A DNA stretch of 51,710 bases, taken from Gemmatimonadota bacterium. Lineage in GTDB: Bacteria; Latescibacterota; UBA2968; UBA8231. Positions 32,565-41,273 of the stretch are shown piece by piece (position 1 is the stretch's first letter; each line of letters begins with the position of its first letter). The stretch covers positions 1 to 51,710 of the forward strand of contig VXML01000085.1 in the NCBI GenBank assembly GCA_009841115.1. The letters run 5' to 3'. Below the pieces are notes generated by a model. The model was not told the origin of the DNA. It searched no databases and was given only the letters and a program-made list of their open reading frames with translations. Both the position numbers and the translations under genes were made by a program.

Positions 32565-34829
32565 TTACTCAATCAAGACCGGCTCGCTAGCATGGACGAA
32601 CAACACGTCATTCGCCCCGTCGTAGCACTGGAGCGCTTGCTCCGCCTCACCTGATTTGATGTCGTCATCGGTCAGGCCCGCGATGACCAGATCGGCCTTA
32701 GAGGATCGGAGCGACACCTCAAACTCGAGAGCTTCACTAGTCGCACAATGAACCGACGTCACATTGTGCTTAGAGATCGGCAATCGTCCTTCGGTCATCA
32801 AACTAGAGAGCTTCTGCGTTTCGCGTCCTCCGTCTCCAGAATTGAAGCACGCGAAGAGTCGAATCTCGGCTTGTCGCCACTCCCGGTGTCCCACGATGAT
32901 GTACGCCAAAAGCAGCATCAGCGGAGCATTCGCAAGATTCTCCTCAGTCACCCACAAGTGAATCGAGGATCGATAGCCAAAACGGTACTTCGTCGACCGC
33001 AAAATCAGGACATTAATCATCGATTCCGTTGCCAGGAGCGCACCCTGCGCGGTCTCTTTGATCTCTTCTGGATGCTCTTTGTCGAACTCGAGCAGCACGC
33101 AGTTGTTGGGCAAGCCCGAGATCCCTGGCATCTGGAGCGTCTGCGCCAGCGCCATCTGGAACGAAGGACAAATCAGCGAATCCACGAAAATGCCCGCCCC
33201 GCTGACCTCGGCCCGCTCGATCAGTCTCCCCTTCTGCATGCGGGCCTCGATTTCTTCAGTAAACGAGTATTCTCCCTGAAAAAACTGAATGAAGTGCCCA
33301 AACCCATGCCGATGGCTGATCCAGCGTAGCAGGTCGAAGTGCCCCAGCCGGCGCTCCCCAAAACGGGTCACCGCGATAATCGAGGGCCGCCAGCCCCCTT
33401 CCGATTTCACCGCGCGGTTCTTCTGCAGCGTGATCTGCAGACGGCGAGTCAATTGGAACATCGTCCCTTGTAAGATCGCCGTCAGGCCGCGCTCACCGCG
33501 CCGCGAGCGTCGCAGCCCGAGATAAGTCGCTACCATGAGAGAGAGCGCCACAAATGCGTACAGCGCGTTCATCTGGATCATCATCAGGCCGCACATTACT
33601 GCGCCCAGCAGCGACAGGTACCAGCGCGAATGGAAGGTGGGGCGGTACGACGGATTGCCGGCGAAATATTCGAGGAATGATACCGAGCACAGGGCACCAT
33701 AAGTAACCATGAAGAACATGCTGAGAATATGGGCGATAAAGTCAATGTCTCCCAAGACAACAAATGTGATTGCGATGACACTCGACACGCAGGTCGCAGA
33801 CACCGGCTCCTGTGCCCTACCCCAGCCTTTCTCCAGCAGGCGATTCAGTTTTGGCACGGGCAGCACGTTGTCGCGCGCTAGCGCTTGCAGGGTTCTGGGA
33901 GCGACGAGGATCGAACCAAGGGCCGATGACAAAGCGGCAGCACCCAACCCCATGTAGATTGCTGGCCCCCACAGGGCAATCTGCGCCATGACGAACTGAT
34001 CGGCAGCAAGCGCTTCTGGCGTCGCGCTCTGGGCGAGCTTGATGGCGACCAACGCGTACACGACCATGCCCGCAAGCGTCGCGCCGATTATGCCGAGCGG
34101 GATGCTCTTCTGGGGATTCTTAAGGTCGCCGGAAAGTCCCAAGCCCGCGATCATGCCCGTAAAGGCTGGAAAGCACGTTGCGAAGACGAGACTGAAGGCA
34201 TCTCCACCTTCGATGCGAGCGGTCAGATAAAATCCGTCTGGACGAATCGACTCGGGAGCCTGCCCTAAGAGAAAGGCGGCAATGGATACCCCCAGAATCG
34301 CACAGACGATCCACAGTGCCCTAACGCCGAGGCCGGCACCTTTGAGGAGCATCAGTACGGCCAGCAAGACGGTACAAGGCAAGCTCACCCAACGCGGATC
34401 GGCTTCTACTGCGTACGTCGCGGCGACCCACTCGTAAACAGGCTCAAATGCTTCGGCAAAGGCGACCAAGTAGAAGGCGACCGAAATCGCTTGAGACAGG
34501 TATAGCGCAAGCCCAATCGAGCCGCCGATGCTAGTGCCAAAGGAGCGGCTAATAATGTAGTACGCGCCGCCCCCCGCCACGCGGCGGTTCGTGGCGATTT
34601 CAGACACCGCCAAGACCGTGGGAATGGTCACCAGATGCCCGATAACGATGATCATGAGGCTGCCCCAAAGGCCGACATGCGCAACCGCGTACCCGAATCG
34701 CAGGAAGAGGATCGCGCCGAGAATCGTGCTGATCGACGCGAGAAAAACAGGCGCGGTACCAAAACCGTGCCCTGCTTGGGAAGATTCAGCGGGGCTACCT
34801 GTAGCCGGTCCAGCTTGTTGTGAGGTCAA
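32565..34829 (-). CDS. SLC12-like cation-chloride cotransporter/APC-superfamily permease
   Basis: A 754-residue membrane protein. The first 450 residues hold about twelve helices of the APC fold, opening with GTAPVFLASISTILGAILFLRFGYAV, the SLC12/CCC-type first helix. GLSGDLKNPQKSIPLG and SALGSILVAPRTLQALARDNVLP follow, both typical of that group. The last 290 residues form a cytosolic domain with a Rossmann-like look (IIAVTRFGERRLGHFDLLRW), also seen in eukaryotic CCCs. Substrate ions or amino acids cannot be decided. The start is TTG at 34829 with AGGAG 9 nt away. It overlaps the stop of the aminotransferase remnant. Confidence 0.85.
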   Translation of the reverse strand: MTSQQAGPATGSPAESSQAGHGFGTAPVFLASISTILGAILFLRFGYAVAHVGLWGSLMIIVIGHLVTIPTVLAVSEIATNRRVAGGGAYYIISRSFGTSIGGSIGLALYLSQAISVAFYLVAFAEAFEPVYEWVAATYAVEADPRWVSLPCTVLLAVLMLLKGAGLGVRALWIVCAILGVSIAAFLLGQAPESIRPDGFYLTARIEGGDAFSLVFATCFPAFTGMIAGLGLSGDLKNPQKSIPLGIIGATLAGMVVYALVAIKLAQSATPEALAADQFVMAQIALWGPAIYMGLGAAALSSALGSILVAPRTLQALARDNVLPVPKLNRLLEKGWGRAQEPVSATCVSSVIAITFVVLGDIDFIAHILSMFFMVTYGALCSVSFLEYFAGNPSYRPTFHSRWYLSLLGAVMCGLMMIQMNALYAFVALSLMVATYLGLRRSRRGERGLTAILQGTMFQLTRRLQITLQKNRAVKSEGGWRPSIIAVTRFGERRLGHFDLLRWISHRHGFGHFIQFFQGEYSFTEEIEARMQKGRLIERAEVSGAGIFVDSLICPSFQMALAQTLQMPGISGLPNNCVLLEFDKEHPEEIKETAQGALLATESMINVLILRSTKYRFGYRSSIHLWVTEENLANAPLMLLLAYIIVGHREWRQAEIRLFACFNSGDGGRETQKLSSLMTEGRLPISKHNVTSVHCATSEALEFEVSLRSSKADLVIAGLTDDDIKSGEAEQALQCYDGANDVLFVHASEPVLIE

Positions 34830-35029
34830 CGGGTCTTGCTCCTTTGCTTGGTCAAGCTGCCCAGCGCCGCGAGCAGTTCGTCGATTTCGGATTCGAGTAA
34901 GAAAAAAGTGATGCTAGCGCGCAAGCCCTCGCGCCCGTGCGGCACCGGCTTGATGCTCACGCCCCCATTCTGGAACCAAGTGTACTGCTCCAGCGCGGGG
35001 AAACCGCGGCGAATTGCTTGGATATCCAT
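34826..35029 (-). pseudogene. Class V aminotransferase remnant 2 (internally deleted)
   Basis: A 67-codon open frame. The first 30 codons (MDIQAIRRGFPALEQYTWFQNGG region) match the N-terminus of class V aminotransferases, and the last 35 (LRASITFFLLESEIDELLAAL region) match the C-terminus. The PLP-binding body of some 300 residues is missing, so no active enzyme can be made. The junction is in frame. It starts 6 nt after the stop of the peptidase gene and overlaps the start of the transporter gene, so it may persist as a coupling segment. Confidence 0.75.
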
Positions 35030-35034
35030 GGCAT

Positions 35035-36213
35035 TCAATCCGGGGATGCAACGCCGCAATAGTCGGCTGCGGCCAGCGCGTACACTTGCGCCGCCCGCTC
35101 CAGCCGATCCACTTCTACCCACTCTACATCCGCGTGTGCCGTCTCGTTCGAGGGGCCGTAGTAAAAAGTCGGCACCCCCGTCCCATGCACGTATAAATTG
35201 GCATCCCCCACAATCCGCAACCCCACCAACTCTGCCTCTTGCCCAGCCACCTGTTCGTGCGCCCGCCCCACCGCTTGCACGGCCGCATCGTCGGCGGGCG
35301 TCTCAAACGGCTCGCGCTCGTGCTCCATCTCGACCCGCAGCCCCAACCCCCCAGCCTCGGCCAACGGCCGCGCTAGATCCTCTAACTCCGCTAGCACCTG
35401 CGGCGCAGAGCGCCCCGGCATCCAGCGCCGGGTCCCCGTCAGCGTGCAACGCAGCGGCGTGCGATTGAAATAGTCTCCCCCAGTGACGATCCCCAAGTCG
35501 ATTCGCTCGGCACCCGCCAAGGCGTGTGCATCCCCCGCGTCGAGTTCAAGTTGATACTGGTGGATCCGCTCGATGAGCGCGCCGACAAAGCGGAGCGGAT
35601 TTTCCGCAAAGGGCACGTACTGGGTGTGCTTGCCGCCGGCGTCCGATTCGAGTGTAATAGTAAATACCATAGACCCCATACTCATCACCCACAGCGCGTC
35701 GCGGCCCTCGACAATCAAAATCCGGTCCCCGCCAATCCGGCCGCTGTTGCGGTCGGCGATCAGGGCCAGCGGCCCGTCCTTTTGCGCCTCGACCTCCTCG
35801 TGCCCCACAATCGCCGTCAGCCACAAGTCGCCCTGCAACTCCACCCCGCTTTCCAAGAGCGCCTTGACTGCGCCCAACGCCGCAGCCATGCCCCCCTTCA
35901 TATCGGTCGCCCCCCGTCCGTACACGCGATTGCCCTCGCGGCGGGCGGGCGGACAGGACCCCACGGGAATGGTGTCGAGATGGCCATTGAGCATCAGCGC
36001 GGGGCCATCCCCCCGTCCCGCAATGCGCGCGTAGAGGTTGTTGCGCCCCGGAGTCACTTCCCGCACATCAACCGCTAAGCCGACCTCGCGCATCATGTCC
36101 TCATAGGCGCGGCACACTTCGGCCTCGGCCATGGTTACGCTGTAAATATCGACCAATTCCCGGGTCCGCTCGGCCACCCATTCTCGGTCAATAGCTGCCA
36201 TTAATTTTTCCAT
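35035..36213 (-). CDS. M20-family peptidase/deacylase (ArgE/DapE type)
   Basis: A 392-residue dizinc hydrolase. Metal and catalytic residues lie in LMLNGHLDTIPVG (His, Asp), YGRGATDMKGGMAAAL (bridging Asp), and GHEEVEAQ (Glu pair). A lid domain follows and a closing ETAHADVEWV. Substrates in the family include N-acetylornithine, succinyl-diaminopimelate and dipeptides; the exact one is not clear. The frame is open 36 codons further upstream, but ATG 36213 (MEKLMAAIDREW) or ATG 36201 fits homologues. It heads a possible operon with the aminotransferase remnant, transporter and dehydrogenase. Confidence 0.88.
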   Translation of the reverse strand: MEKLMAAIDREWVAERTRELVDIYSVTMAEAEVCRAYEDMMREVGLAVDVREVTPGRNNLYARIAGRGDGPALMLNGHLDTIPVGSCPPARREGNRVYGRGATDMKGGMAAALGAVKALLESGVELQGDLWLTAIVGHEEVEAQKDGPLALIADRNSGRIGGDRILIVEGRDALWVMSMGSMVFTITLESDAGGKHTQYVPFAENPLRFVGALIERIHQYQLELDAGDAHALAGAERIDLGIVTGGDYFNRTPLRCTLTGTRRWMPGRSAPQVLAELEDLARPLAEAGGLGLRVEMEHEREPFETPADDAAVQAVGRAHEQVAGQEAELVGLRIVGDANLYVHGTGVPTFYYGPSNETAHADVEWVEVDRLERAAQVYALAAADYCGVASPD

Positions 36214-36444
36214 CTGTGTCAATCCATCCTCTCTTGCGTATGATCTAGCCGAACCTCCTCGCTTGCGTCGCCATCGGAAGGCAATGCGGCCATAATATAC
36301 ATCGACTATCTCAGCCAACAATTAGCCGCTTGGGACCCTAACATGAGCGGGGCACACAAATGAAAGGTTGATGAAAAGAAACTTGACCACGCCATACGTT
36401 TGCGATTAATTTACGTGTAACTATATGTGTGAGAGGAGATTACG

Positions 36445-36645
36445 ATGGCGACAAACTTGGCGATAGACCCAGAGTTACTCAACAAAGCGCTGGAAGTCGG
36501 GGGCGAAAAGACCAAGAAAGCGACCGTCAACCGCGCCTTGCAGGAGTTCATCGCGCGCCGGGAGCAGGAACGGCTCTTGGATCTTTTTGGCAAATTGTAC
36601 TGGGACGACAGCTTTGACTACAAAAGCGAACGGAGCCTTGGGTGA
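36445..36645 (+). CDS. VapB-type antitoxin
   Basis: A 66-residue antitoxin. The N-terminal ribbon-helix-helix-like part (LAIDPELLNKALEVGGEKTKKATVNRALQEFI) is typical of the VapB/DUF2191 class, and the acidic-aromatic tail (LFGKLYWDDSFDYK) is the toxin-binding segment. GAGGAG lies before ATG 36445. The stop overlaps the toxin start by 4 nt. A -10-like TATATG and -35-like TTGCGA lie just upstream; TA pairs usually repress this promoter themselves. Confidence 0.88.
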   Translation: MATNLAIDPELLNKALEVGGEKTKKATVNRALQEFIARREQERLLDLFGKLYWDDSFDYKSERSLG

Positions 36646-37049
36646 CGCTATTTGTGGACACGAGCGTCTGGTCGCTGGCCTTGCGACGGGATACGATGCC
36701 CAAGGGGCCCGAGGTCCAGCGTCTGCGGGAAGCGCTCAGTGGTGGTGAAGCGATTTACACGACCGGAATCGTCTTGCAGGAGTTATTGCAGGGCTTTCAG
36801 GGGCCAAGAGCTAAAGAGCAGATCGCCGAACGGTTCGGAGCGATCCCCATGATTGTGCCCGGGCGCGACGACTACATTGGCGCAGCCGAGTTGCAAAGCG
36901 ATTGCCGCCGCCACGGCATTCTGACTGGAACCACCAACGCCCTACTCGCTCATCTCTGCATTCGCCACAAACTAATTATGTTGGCGACGGACCCTGATTT
37001 CAGCCGCATGACAAGGTGGACGCCGCTTCAGCTTTGGCGCGCCCACTGA
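36642..37049 (+). CDS. VapC-type PIN-domain toxin
   Basis: A 135-residue PIN domain ribonuclease. It has FVDTSVW (first Asp), LQELLQG (Glu), and ATDPDF (last Asp). The position that usually carries the third acidic residue (D-x-LIAA helix) reads TTNALLAHLC, so Asn stands for Asp. Activity may be weakened unless another residue helps. Start is GTG 36642, coupled to vapB. It ends 1 nt from the convergent M81 peptidase gene. Confidence 0.88.
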   Translation: MTLFVDTSVWSLALRRDTMPKGPEVQRLREALSGGEAIYTTGIVLQELLQGFQGPRAKEQIAERFGAIPMIVPGRDDYIGAAELQSDCRRHGILTGTTNALLAHLCIRHKLIMLATDPDFSRMTRWTPLQLWRAH

Positions 37050-37050
37050 C

Positions 37051-38562
37051 TTATCGCGCCTCTGCGCGCAAAACTTCCATCTCCAATTCCATATCCAGGT
37101 CCAACGGAAAAAAGGGCCGCGCCCGCCGGACAAACGGCAAGTGTCGCACTGTCGCCGGCGTCGGTCCCGGCGTGTCGAGCACGAAGACAGCCTGGGCTAT
37201 TGCTCCGTAAGCGAGGCGATAGTTCATGGGATTCTTGGCGACGATAAAACGCGCCTGCGATGCATCCATCCCAAGAGCCGCAAACTGCTCGTTGTCCCAC
37301 TCATAGGTAGGATGCGACGCCAACAGCACCTGGATCTGTCCCAACGCGAGCACTGCCGCCGGCCCCATCTGCCCTTCGACCCCTTCCCAAATGCCGCCCT
37401 GATAGCGAAAGCGGCCATCGCTCAACCGCAACACCCGACCACGCACGGCAATCGGCTGTCCCCAACGCAGATCGTGCCCGTGTCCCAGCGCCAACTCCAC
37501 CTCGGCCCCAACGCCAGCTTGGTGGCAAGCCACAGCCGCGCGAGCATCGACCAAGGGCACCAGCGCCGGACCGTCCAATTCCACTTGCAACAGCGCCGCC
37601 AGCGCCGCCACGCTATCGCCAGCCGCTCCCCCTCCGCAGCAGTCCGCAGCCTCCACCAGCACCACCGGACCACCCTCGACGACCAAACCAGCGCGCACGG
37701 CATCCTCGGGTGCGTACAGCTCCGGCTCTAAGGCAAAGCGCCGCTCCCAGTACGCCGTAGCCAACTCGCGGGCAAGTGCTTCGGCCTTGGCAAAATCGCC
37801 GTCGGCAATCACCAGCCCACCGCTACCCATGCCCGCAAAATCGAGATAGGGATGCACCAAGATAGCACTCGTCGAGAGGATGCCATCGCGCTGCTCACCA
37901 GCCTTGGCCAAGGCCATCACTTGCGCGAAGGGATCGTCGTCCTCGGTCGAGCCGTGAATGGCCCCGGTGAGCACCGGCACCTTGGCCATGGCCATCGCAG
38001 GTTTGCACGCGCCGGCGAGGGTGTCGCACAGTAGGCGCGCCCCGCGCTCGCCCGTGGAAAAGGCATCGCGATGCGGATAGGTCTCCCAAGCCACCAAGCC
38101 ATCGGCAGCGCCCATCATCTGCGCGGAAATATGGGCGTGCAAATCGAGCGTAGCGACGATAGGCACAGCGTCCCCGACGACGGCCCGCACGGCAGCCAGC
38201 AGATCCCCTTCCAAATCGATCCCGCCCTCCACGGCCGCCGCCCCGTGCAGCGGCATGAGAACGCCATCTAGCGGAAGCGCCTCGTTGAGCCGCGCCAAAA
38301 GCTCTTCCTTGAGCGGGTCGTAACAAGCCCGCGTCAGCGGCCCACCGGGGCAGGTGCTGGCAAACAACAGCGGCGCAACTTCCACGCCGCGCGCCGCCAG
38401 CACGCTGAGCATACCGCCGACCACGCCGTCTTCGGCTGCGAGCACCTCGCGCCCACGCCGCAGCTCATAGCGCTCAAACCACGACAAATCAATCGGCTCG
38501 CCGCCGAATTGATTGCACTCGGTGAAAATGGCCCCGAGGGCTACGCGATGTTTGTCGGTCAT
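37051..38562 (-). CDS. M81-family metallopeptidase (MlrC-like)
   Basis: A 503-residue protein of the MlrC family, named after the enzyme that ends microcystin breakdown. It opens with AIFTECNQFGG, then has MPLHGAAAVEGG, LDLHAHIS (Asp and His, zinc ligands), ETYPHRD (His), and a C-terminal domain with VEAADCCGGGAAGDS. Members occur in organisms without microcystin use, so a general role on modified peptides or N-acyl amino compounds is more likely. ATG 38562 has no clear ribosome site. It does not seem to be in an operon. Confidence 0.88.
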   Translation of the reverse strand: MTDKHRVALGAIFTECNQFGGEPIDLSWFERYELRRGREVLAAEDGVVGGMLSVLAARGVEVAPLLFASTCPGGPLTRACYDPLKEELLARLNEALPLDGVLMPLHGAAAVEGGIDLEGDLLAAVRAVVGDAVPIVATLDLHAHISAQMMGAADGLVAWETYPHRDAFSTGERGARLLCDTLAGACKPAMAMAKVPVLTGAIHGSTEDDDPFAQVMALAKAGEQRDGILSTSAILVHPYLDFAGMGSGGLVIADGDFAKAEALARELATAYWERRFALEPELYAPEDAVRAGLVVEGGPVVLVEAADCCGGGAAGDSVAALAALLQVELDGPALVPLVDARAAVACHQAGVGAEVELALGHGHDLRWGQPIAVRGRVLRLSDGRFRYQGGIWEGVEGQMGPAAVLALGQIQVLLASHPTYEWDNEQFAALGMDASQARFIVAKNPMNYRLAYGAIAQAVFVLDTPGPTPATVRHLPFVRRARPFFPLDLDMELEMEVLRAEAR

Positions 38563-38677
38563 TGTGATTAGTTGGTTGATGGAATGGAGTGGTGAACCGC
38601 TTCTAATATAGCCAGCCTAGAAGTGACCGGCGAATTGGCTTGCATACGTCTCTCGTAGGGCCTACAATCAGTCGGCA

Positions 38678-38872
38678 ATGGATACTGTTTGGGAGTACCT
38701 CACCGACCTCCAAAGCCGCCAGTCGGCTTACGCTATCGCCGCGTTTCTCGTCCTCGTCTGGTGGGTGGGCCGCAGTTTCGTCCGCCTCTACCGGCAGGCG
38801 ACCAGTGGGGCCGGCCGCTTAGAACGCCCCAAAGAAGAGGAGCGCCCGCGTCGGCGCTTGCCGCTCGATTAA
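38678..38872 (+). CDS. Small membrane protein
   Basis: A 64-residue protein. One membrane helix (about 18-34, AYAIAAFLVLVWWVG) is followed by a Lys/Arg/Glu-rich tail (ERPKEEERPRRRLPLD). The family is unknown. It ends 2 nt before the TPR gene, and the tight spacing supports a real gene although the ATG lacks a good ribosome site. It may anchor the TPR protein. Confidence 0.55.
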   Translation: MDTVWEYLTDLQSRQSAYAIAAFLVLVWWVGRSFVRLYRQATSGAGRLERPKEEERPRRRLPLD

Positions 38873-38874
38873 AC

Positions 38875-40050
38875 ATGCAGCCAGACGACTTCGCCGCCTA
38901 TCACGACGAGGATCTCGTCCGCGCCCTCACCCTAGAACGCGCAAACTATCAGGCCCCCTACCTAGCCAGCGTCGCCGCCGAACTGGCACGCCGCAACGTC
39001 GATCCCCAAGCCTTCATCGATCAAGTCGAAGTCCGCTACCACGCAGACGCCCCCGCAACCTGCACCATCGCCCAGGCCCTCGCAAAAGCCAGCGAAGAGT
39101 TGCCGCTGTGGCATCTGTTGTCCTTTACCCACTACTTCGGCGATACCCTCGTCGTCCAGCGCGAGTTGCGCTCCTGTCTGGTGAACGTTTATCAAAGCGA
39201 GGAATATGCCTTCTCCTTCTTCGTCGCCGAGGGCCAGTCCCTACAAGACCTGCTGCGCCGTTTCCTGACCCTAGCGGATTGGGACCACCTCGCGGGCACA
39301 ACCTATCAGCTCGATAGCTGGCACCCCCTCCTGCGTACCCGCTCACCCCGCTACATGCAAAAAATCGCCACGGCCCTAGCCGACGAGGGCCTACCCTTCA
39401 CCGTCCAGACCCCGGTCTTGAACCACGACTCGCGCGGCCAGCTAACCCTGCTGGTCCCCAGCCGCGACCCAGCGGCCAGCGCGGTTCTACACAAGGTGGA
39501 AGACCACCTCAGCACCCTCCGCGACCAAGCCACTGCCGCTTTTGCAGCAAACGACCGCGACCGCGAGCTAGCCATCTACTCCGAACTTGCCTCCTACGGA
39601 CTGAACAACCCAGCCATCTACTACAACCTAGGCAGCGCACTCGCCGAAGCCGGGCGCTATGCCGAGGCCGCTACCGCCTTTGTCGAAGCCGCATCCCTGA
39701 GCCTTACTGCGCTCGACATCCAAGTCCCATTCCAGTCCCGCCGGGGCACTGGAGGACTGGGGGGGACTTTCGGGATGGTGGGGACGTTGATCTCGTCGCT
39801 CAAACCGGACGAGAAGACGCCAACAGATGATCAGCGCGAGGTTCCCGATTACATCGAAGACATTGAGCTACAGCTTGCACAGCTACTCAAACGCCTACCC
39901 CAAGACCTCAACATCCTCCACGCCCTAGCCGCCAGCGCCGCCATCCGCCACGACGTCCCCCGCGCCCGCGAACACTACCGGCAGATCATAGAGATCAACC
40001 CCGCCGACGAAACAGCTAAGCACTACTTGGCCGAACAGGCTGGCGAGTAG
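38875..40050 (+). CDS. TPR-repeat protein
   Basis: A 391-residue protein, probably cytosolic. The N-terminal 210 residues (DEDLVRALTLERANYQAPYLASVAAELARR) show no family I can name. From about 220 two TPR-type regions appear: ELAIYSELASYGLNNPAIYYNLGSALAEAGRYAEAATAFVEA and, near the end, LNILHALAASAAIRHDVPRAREHYRQIIEINP. Between them a Gly-rich, flexible stretch (RRGTGGLGGTFGMVG). ATG 38875 chosen by its position just after the stop of the small membrane gene. Likely a scaffold; partner unknown. Confidence 0.75.
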   Translation: MQPDDFAAYHDEDLVRALTLERANYQAPYLASVAAELARRNVDPQAFIDQVEVRYHADAPATCTIAQALAKASEELPLWHLLSFTHYFGDTLVVQRELRSCLVNVYQSEEYAFSFFVAEGQSLQDLLRRFLTLADWDHLAGTTYQLDSWHPLLRTRSPRYMQKIATALADEGLPFTVQTPVLNHDSRGQLTLLVPSRDPAASAVLHKVEDHLSTLRDQATAAFAANDRDRELAIYSELASYGLNNPAIYYNLGSALAEAGRYAEAATAFVEAASLSLTALDIQVPFQSRRGTGGLGGTFGMVGTLISSLKPDEKTPTDDQREVPDYIEDIELQLAQLLKRLPQDLNILHALAASAAIRHDVPRAREHYRQIIEINPADETAKHYLAEQAGE

Positions 40051-40099
40051 AATTCTAGAAAACTGGAGAAGATCGGGAGTTACCTTGGCTACTGAGTAT

Positions 40100-41176
40100 T
40101 CACCAAGCCAATGGCTCAAATCCCATGTGCTGCGTCAGCTTGCGCGCCGCTTGCGCCACCTGCGGGTGCGGGTCGTAGAGCGCGGCCTCAAAGCTGTCGC
40201 GATGCGTGCGCGGGTCCAAGCGATCGAGGAATTTAGCCGCACTCAGCCGCACATGCGGCACCGGATCGGTCAGGCCGCGCCAGAACCACTTCGGGGCCTC
40301 CTCCCCACTGCGCAGGACCAGCACCTCAATAGCGGCACCGCGCACCGCCTTGTGCTCGCTCTCCGCATACGGGACCAACACCTCCGGCTGAACGTCTTCG
40401 CAATGCCGCATCACCTTGAGGATGCCGACCGCGCTTTGCGGCTGGCTCTCGCCGAGCAGCAATACGCACCACTCGAACAGGTCTGGGTCGTCTAGGTCGG
40501 CCAAGAGCTGGAGGCCGCGCACCTGCCGCTGCGGCTTGTCCGACTCCAAGCAATCAATGGCCTCTTCCTCGCGGCGATCAACGGGCGCTGGAATTTCGAA
40601 CGCGGCCTGCTGCGCCTCGGCTTCCCGCGCCACCTTGGGCCAGACCCGCAAATGCTCGAAGTCGATCTCCACCCCGGCAAAGCGGTCGGGGATCCACTGC
40701 GCAGCGCGAGCGAGCAACTCCTTCTCGCCGAGCCGCGCATTGGGCCGGGTCGCCAGCCGATTGTCGATCCAGCGGGTCAAGCGCAATACGCCCTCGTGGC
40801 GGGCGCTGACGCCCTTGTGCGCCTTGACGCCCAACACGGCGTTGACCCAGCGGGCGATCTCCTCGGCAGTCTCTGGGAGGCCCAGCCCGTGATGGCTGCG
40901 CAGTGAGGACGCGGGAATGTCTCCTCTGATCGAAATGATCCCGCTGCTTTCGCGCACCTGGCGACTGCCGTAGCGCTGGCGCAGAGCTTTCAAGTCGAGA
41001 TCTACGGCTAGCACGACGGGGCGGTCTCGCGTGTGCCGCGATTTGGAGTGTGCCCGCTGCTTGGCGTAACTCTTGCCCCGCGAAAACCACACCCGCCGCG
41101 AGGGCGACCGCGGCTGAAAACCATCGCGGGCGATCTGACGCGCAGCGCGTCGCGTCGTGCCGTGATAGACGATCAT
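40100..41176 (-). CDS. ART-like N-terminal domain fused to HEAT-type repeats
   Basis: A 358-residue protein. It opens with MIVYHGTTRRAARQIARDGF, then RRVWFSRGKSYAKQRA and RPVVLAVDLDL: the H-G-T and W-F-[ST] pattern of small ADP-ribosyltransferase/KptA-like folds. About 205-350 form HEAT-like helices (KPQRQVRGLQLLADLDDPDLFEWCVLLL, AVRGAAIEVL, HVRLSAAKFLDRL, PQVAQAARKL). No signal peptide. A catalytic Glu of an ART cannot be fixed by eye, so the enzyme call is tentative. It is convergent with the TPR gene and followed upstream by a perfect inverted repeat. Confidence 0.6.
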   Translation of the reverse strand: MIVYHGTTRRAARQIARDGFQPRSPSRRVWFSRGKSYAKQRAHSKSRHTRDRPVVLAVDLDLKALRQRYGSRQVRESSGIISIRGDIPASSLRSHHGLGLPETAEEIARWVNAVLGVKAHKGVSARHEGVLRLTRWIDNRLATRPNARLGEKELLARAAQWIPDRFAGVEIDFEHLRVWPKVAREAEAQQAAFEIPAPVDRREEEAIDCLESDKPQRQVRGLQLLADLDDPDLFEWCVLLLGESQPQSAVGILKVMRHCEDVQPEVLVPYAESEHKAVRGAAIEVLVLRSGEEAPKWFWRGLTDPVPHVRLSAAKFLDRLDPRTHRDSFEAALYDPHPQVAQAARKLTQHMGFEPLAW

Positions 41177-41202
41177 GATAGACCTCCTGACTAGTCAATT
41201 AG

Positions 41203-41250
41203 GAATTAGGAATTACGAATTGAGAATTGATAATTCGTAATTCCTAATTC
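41203..41250. repeat. Perfect 19-bp inverted repeat
   Basis: Arms 41203-41221 and 41232-41250 (GAATTAGGAATTACGAATT and its complement) with a 10-nt loop. AT-rich, unlike its surroundings. Either a non-autonomous element or a bidirectional structure between the ART-like gene and the alpha-barrel gene. Confidence 0.8.
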
Positions 41251-41273
41251 TTAATGCGGTCAGAATGGCTTTC

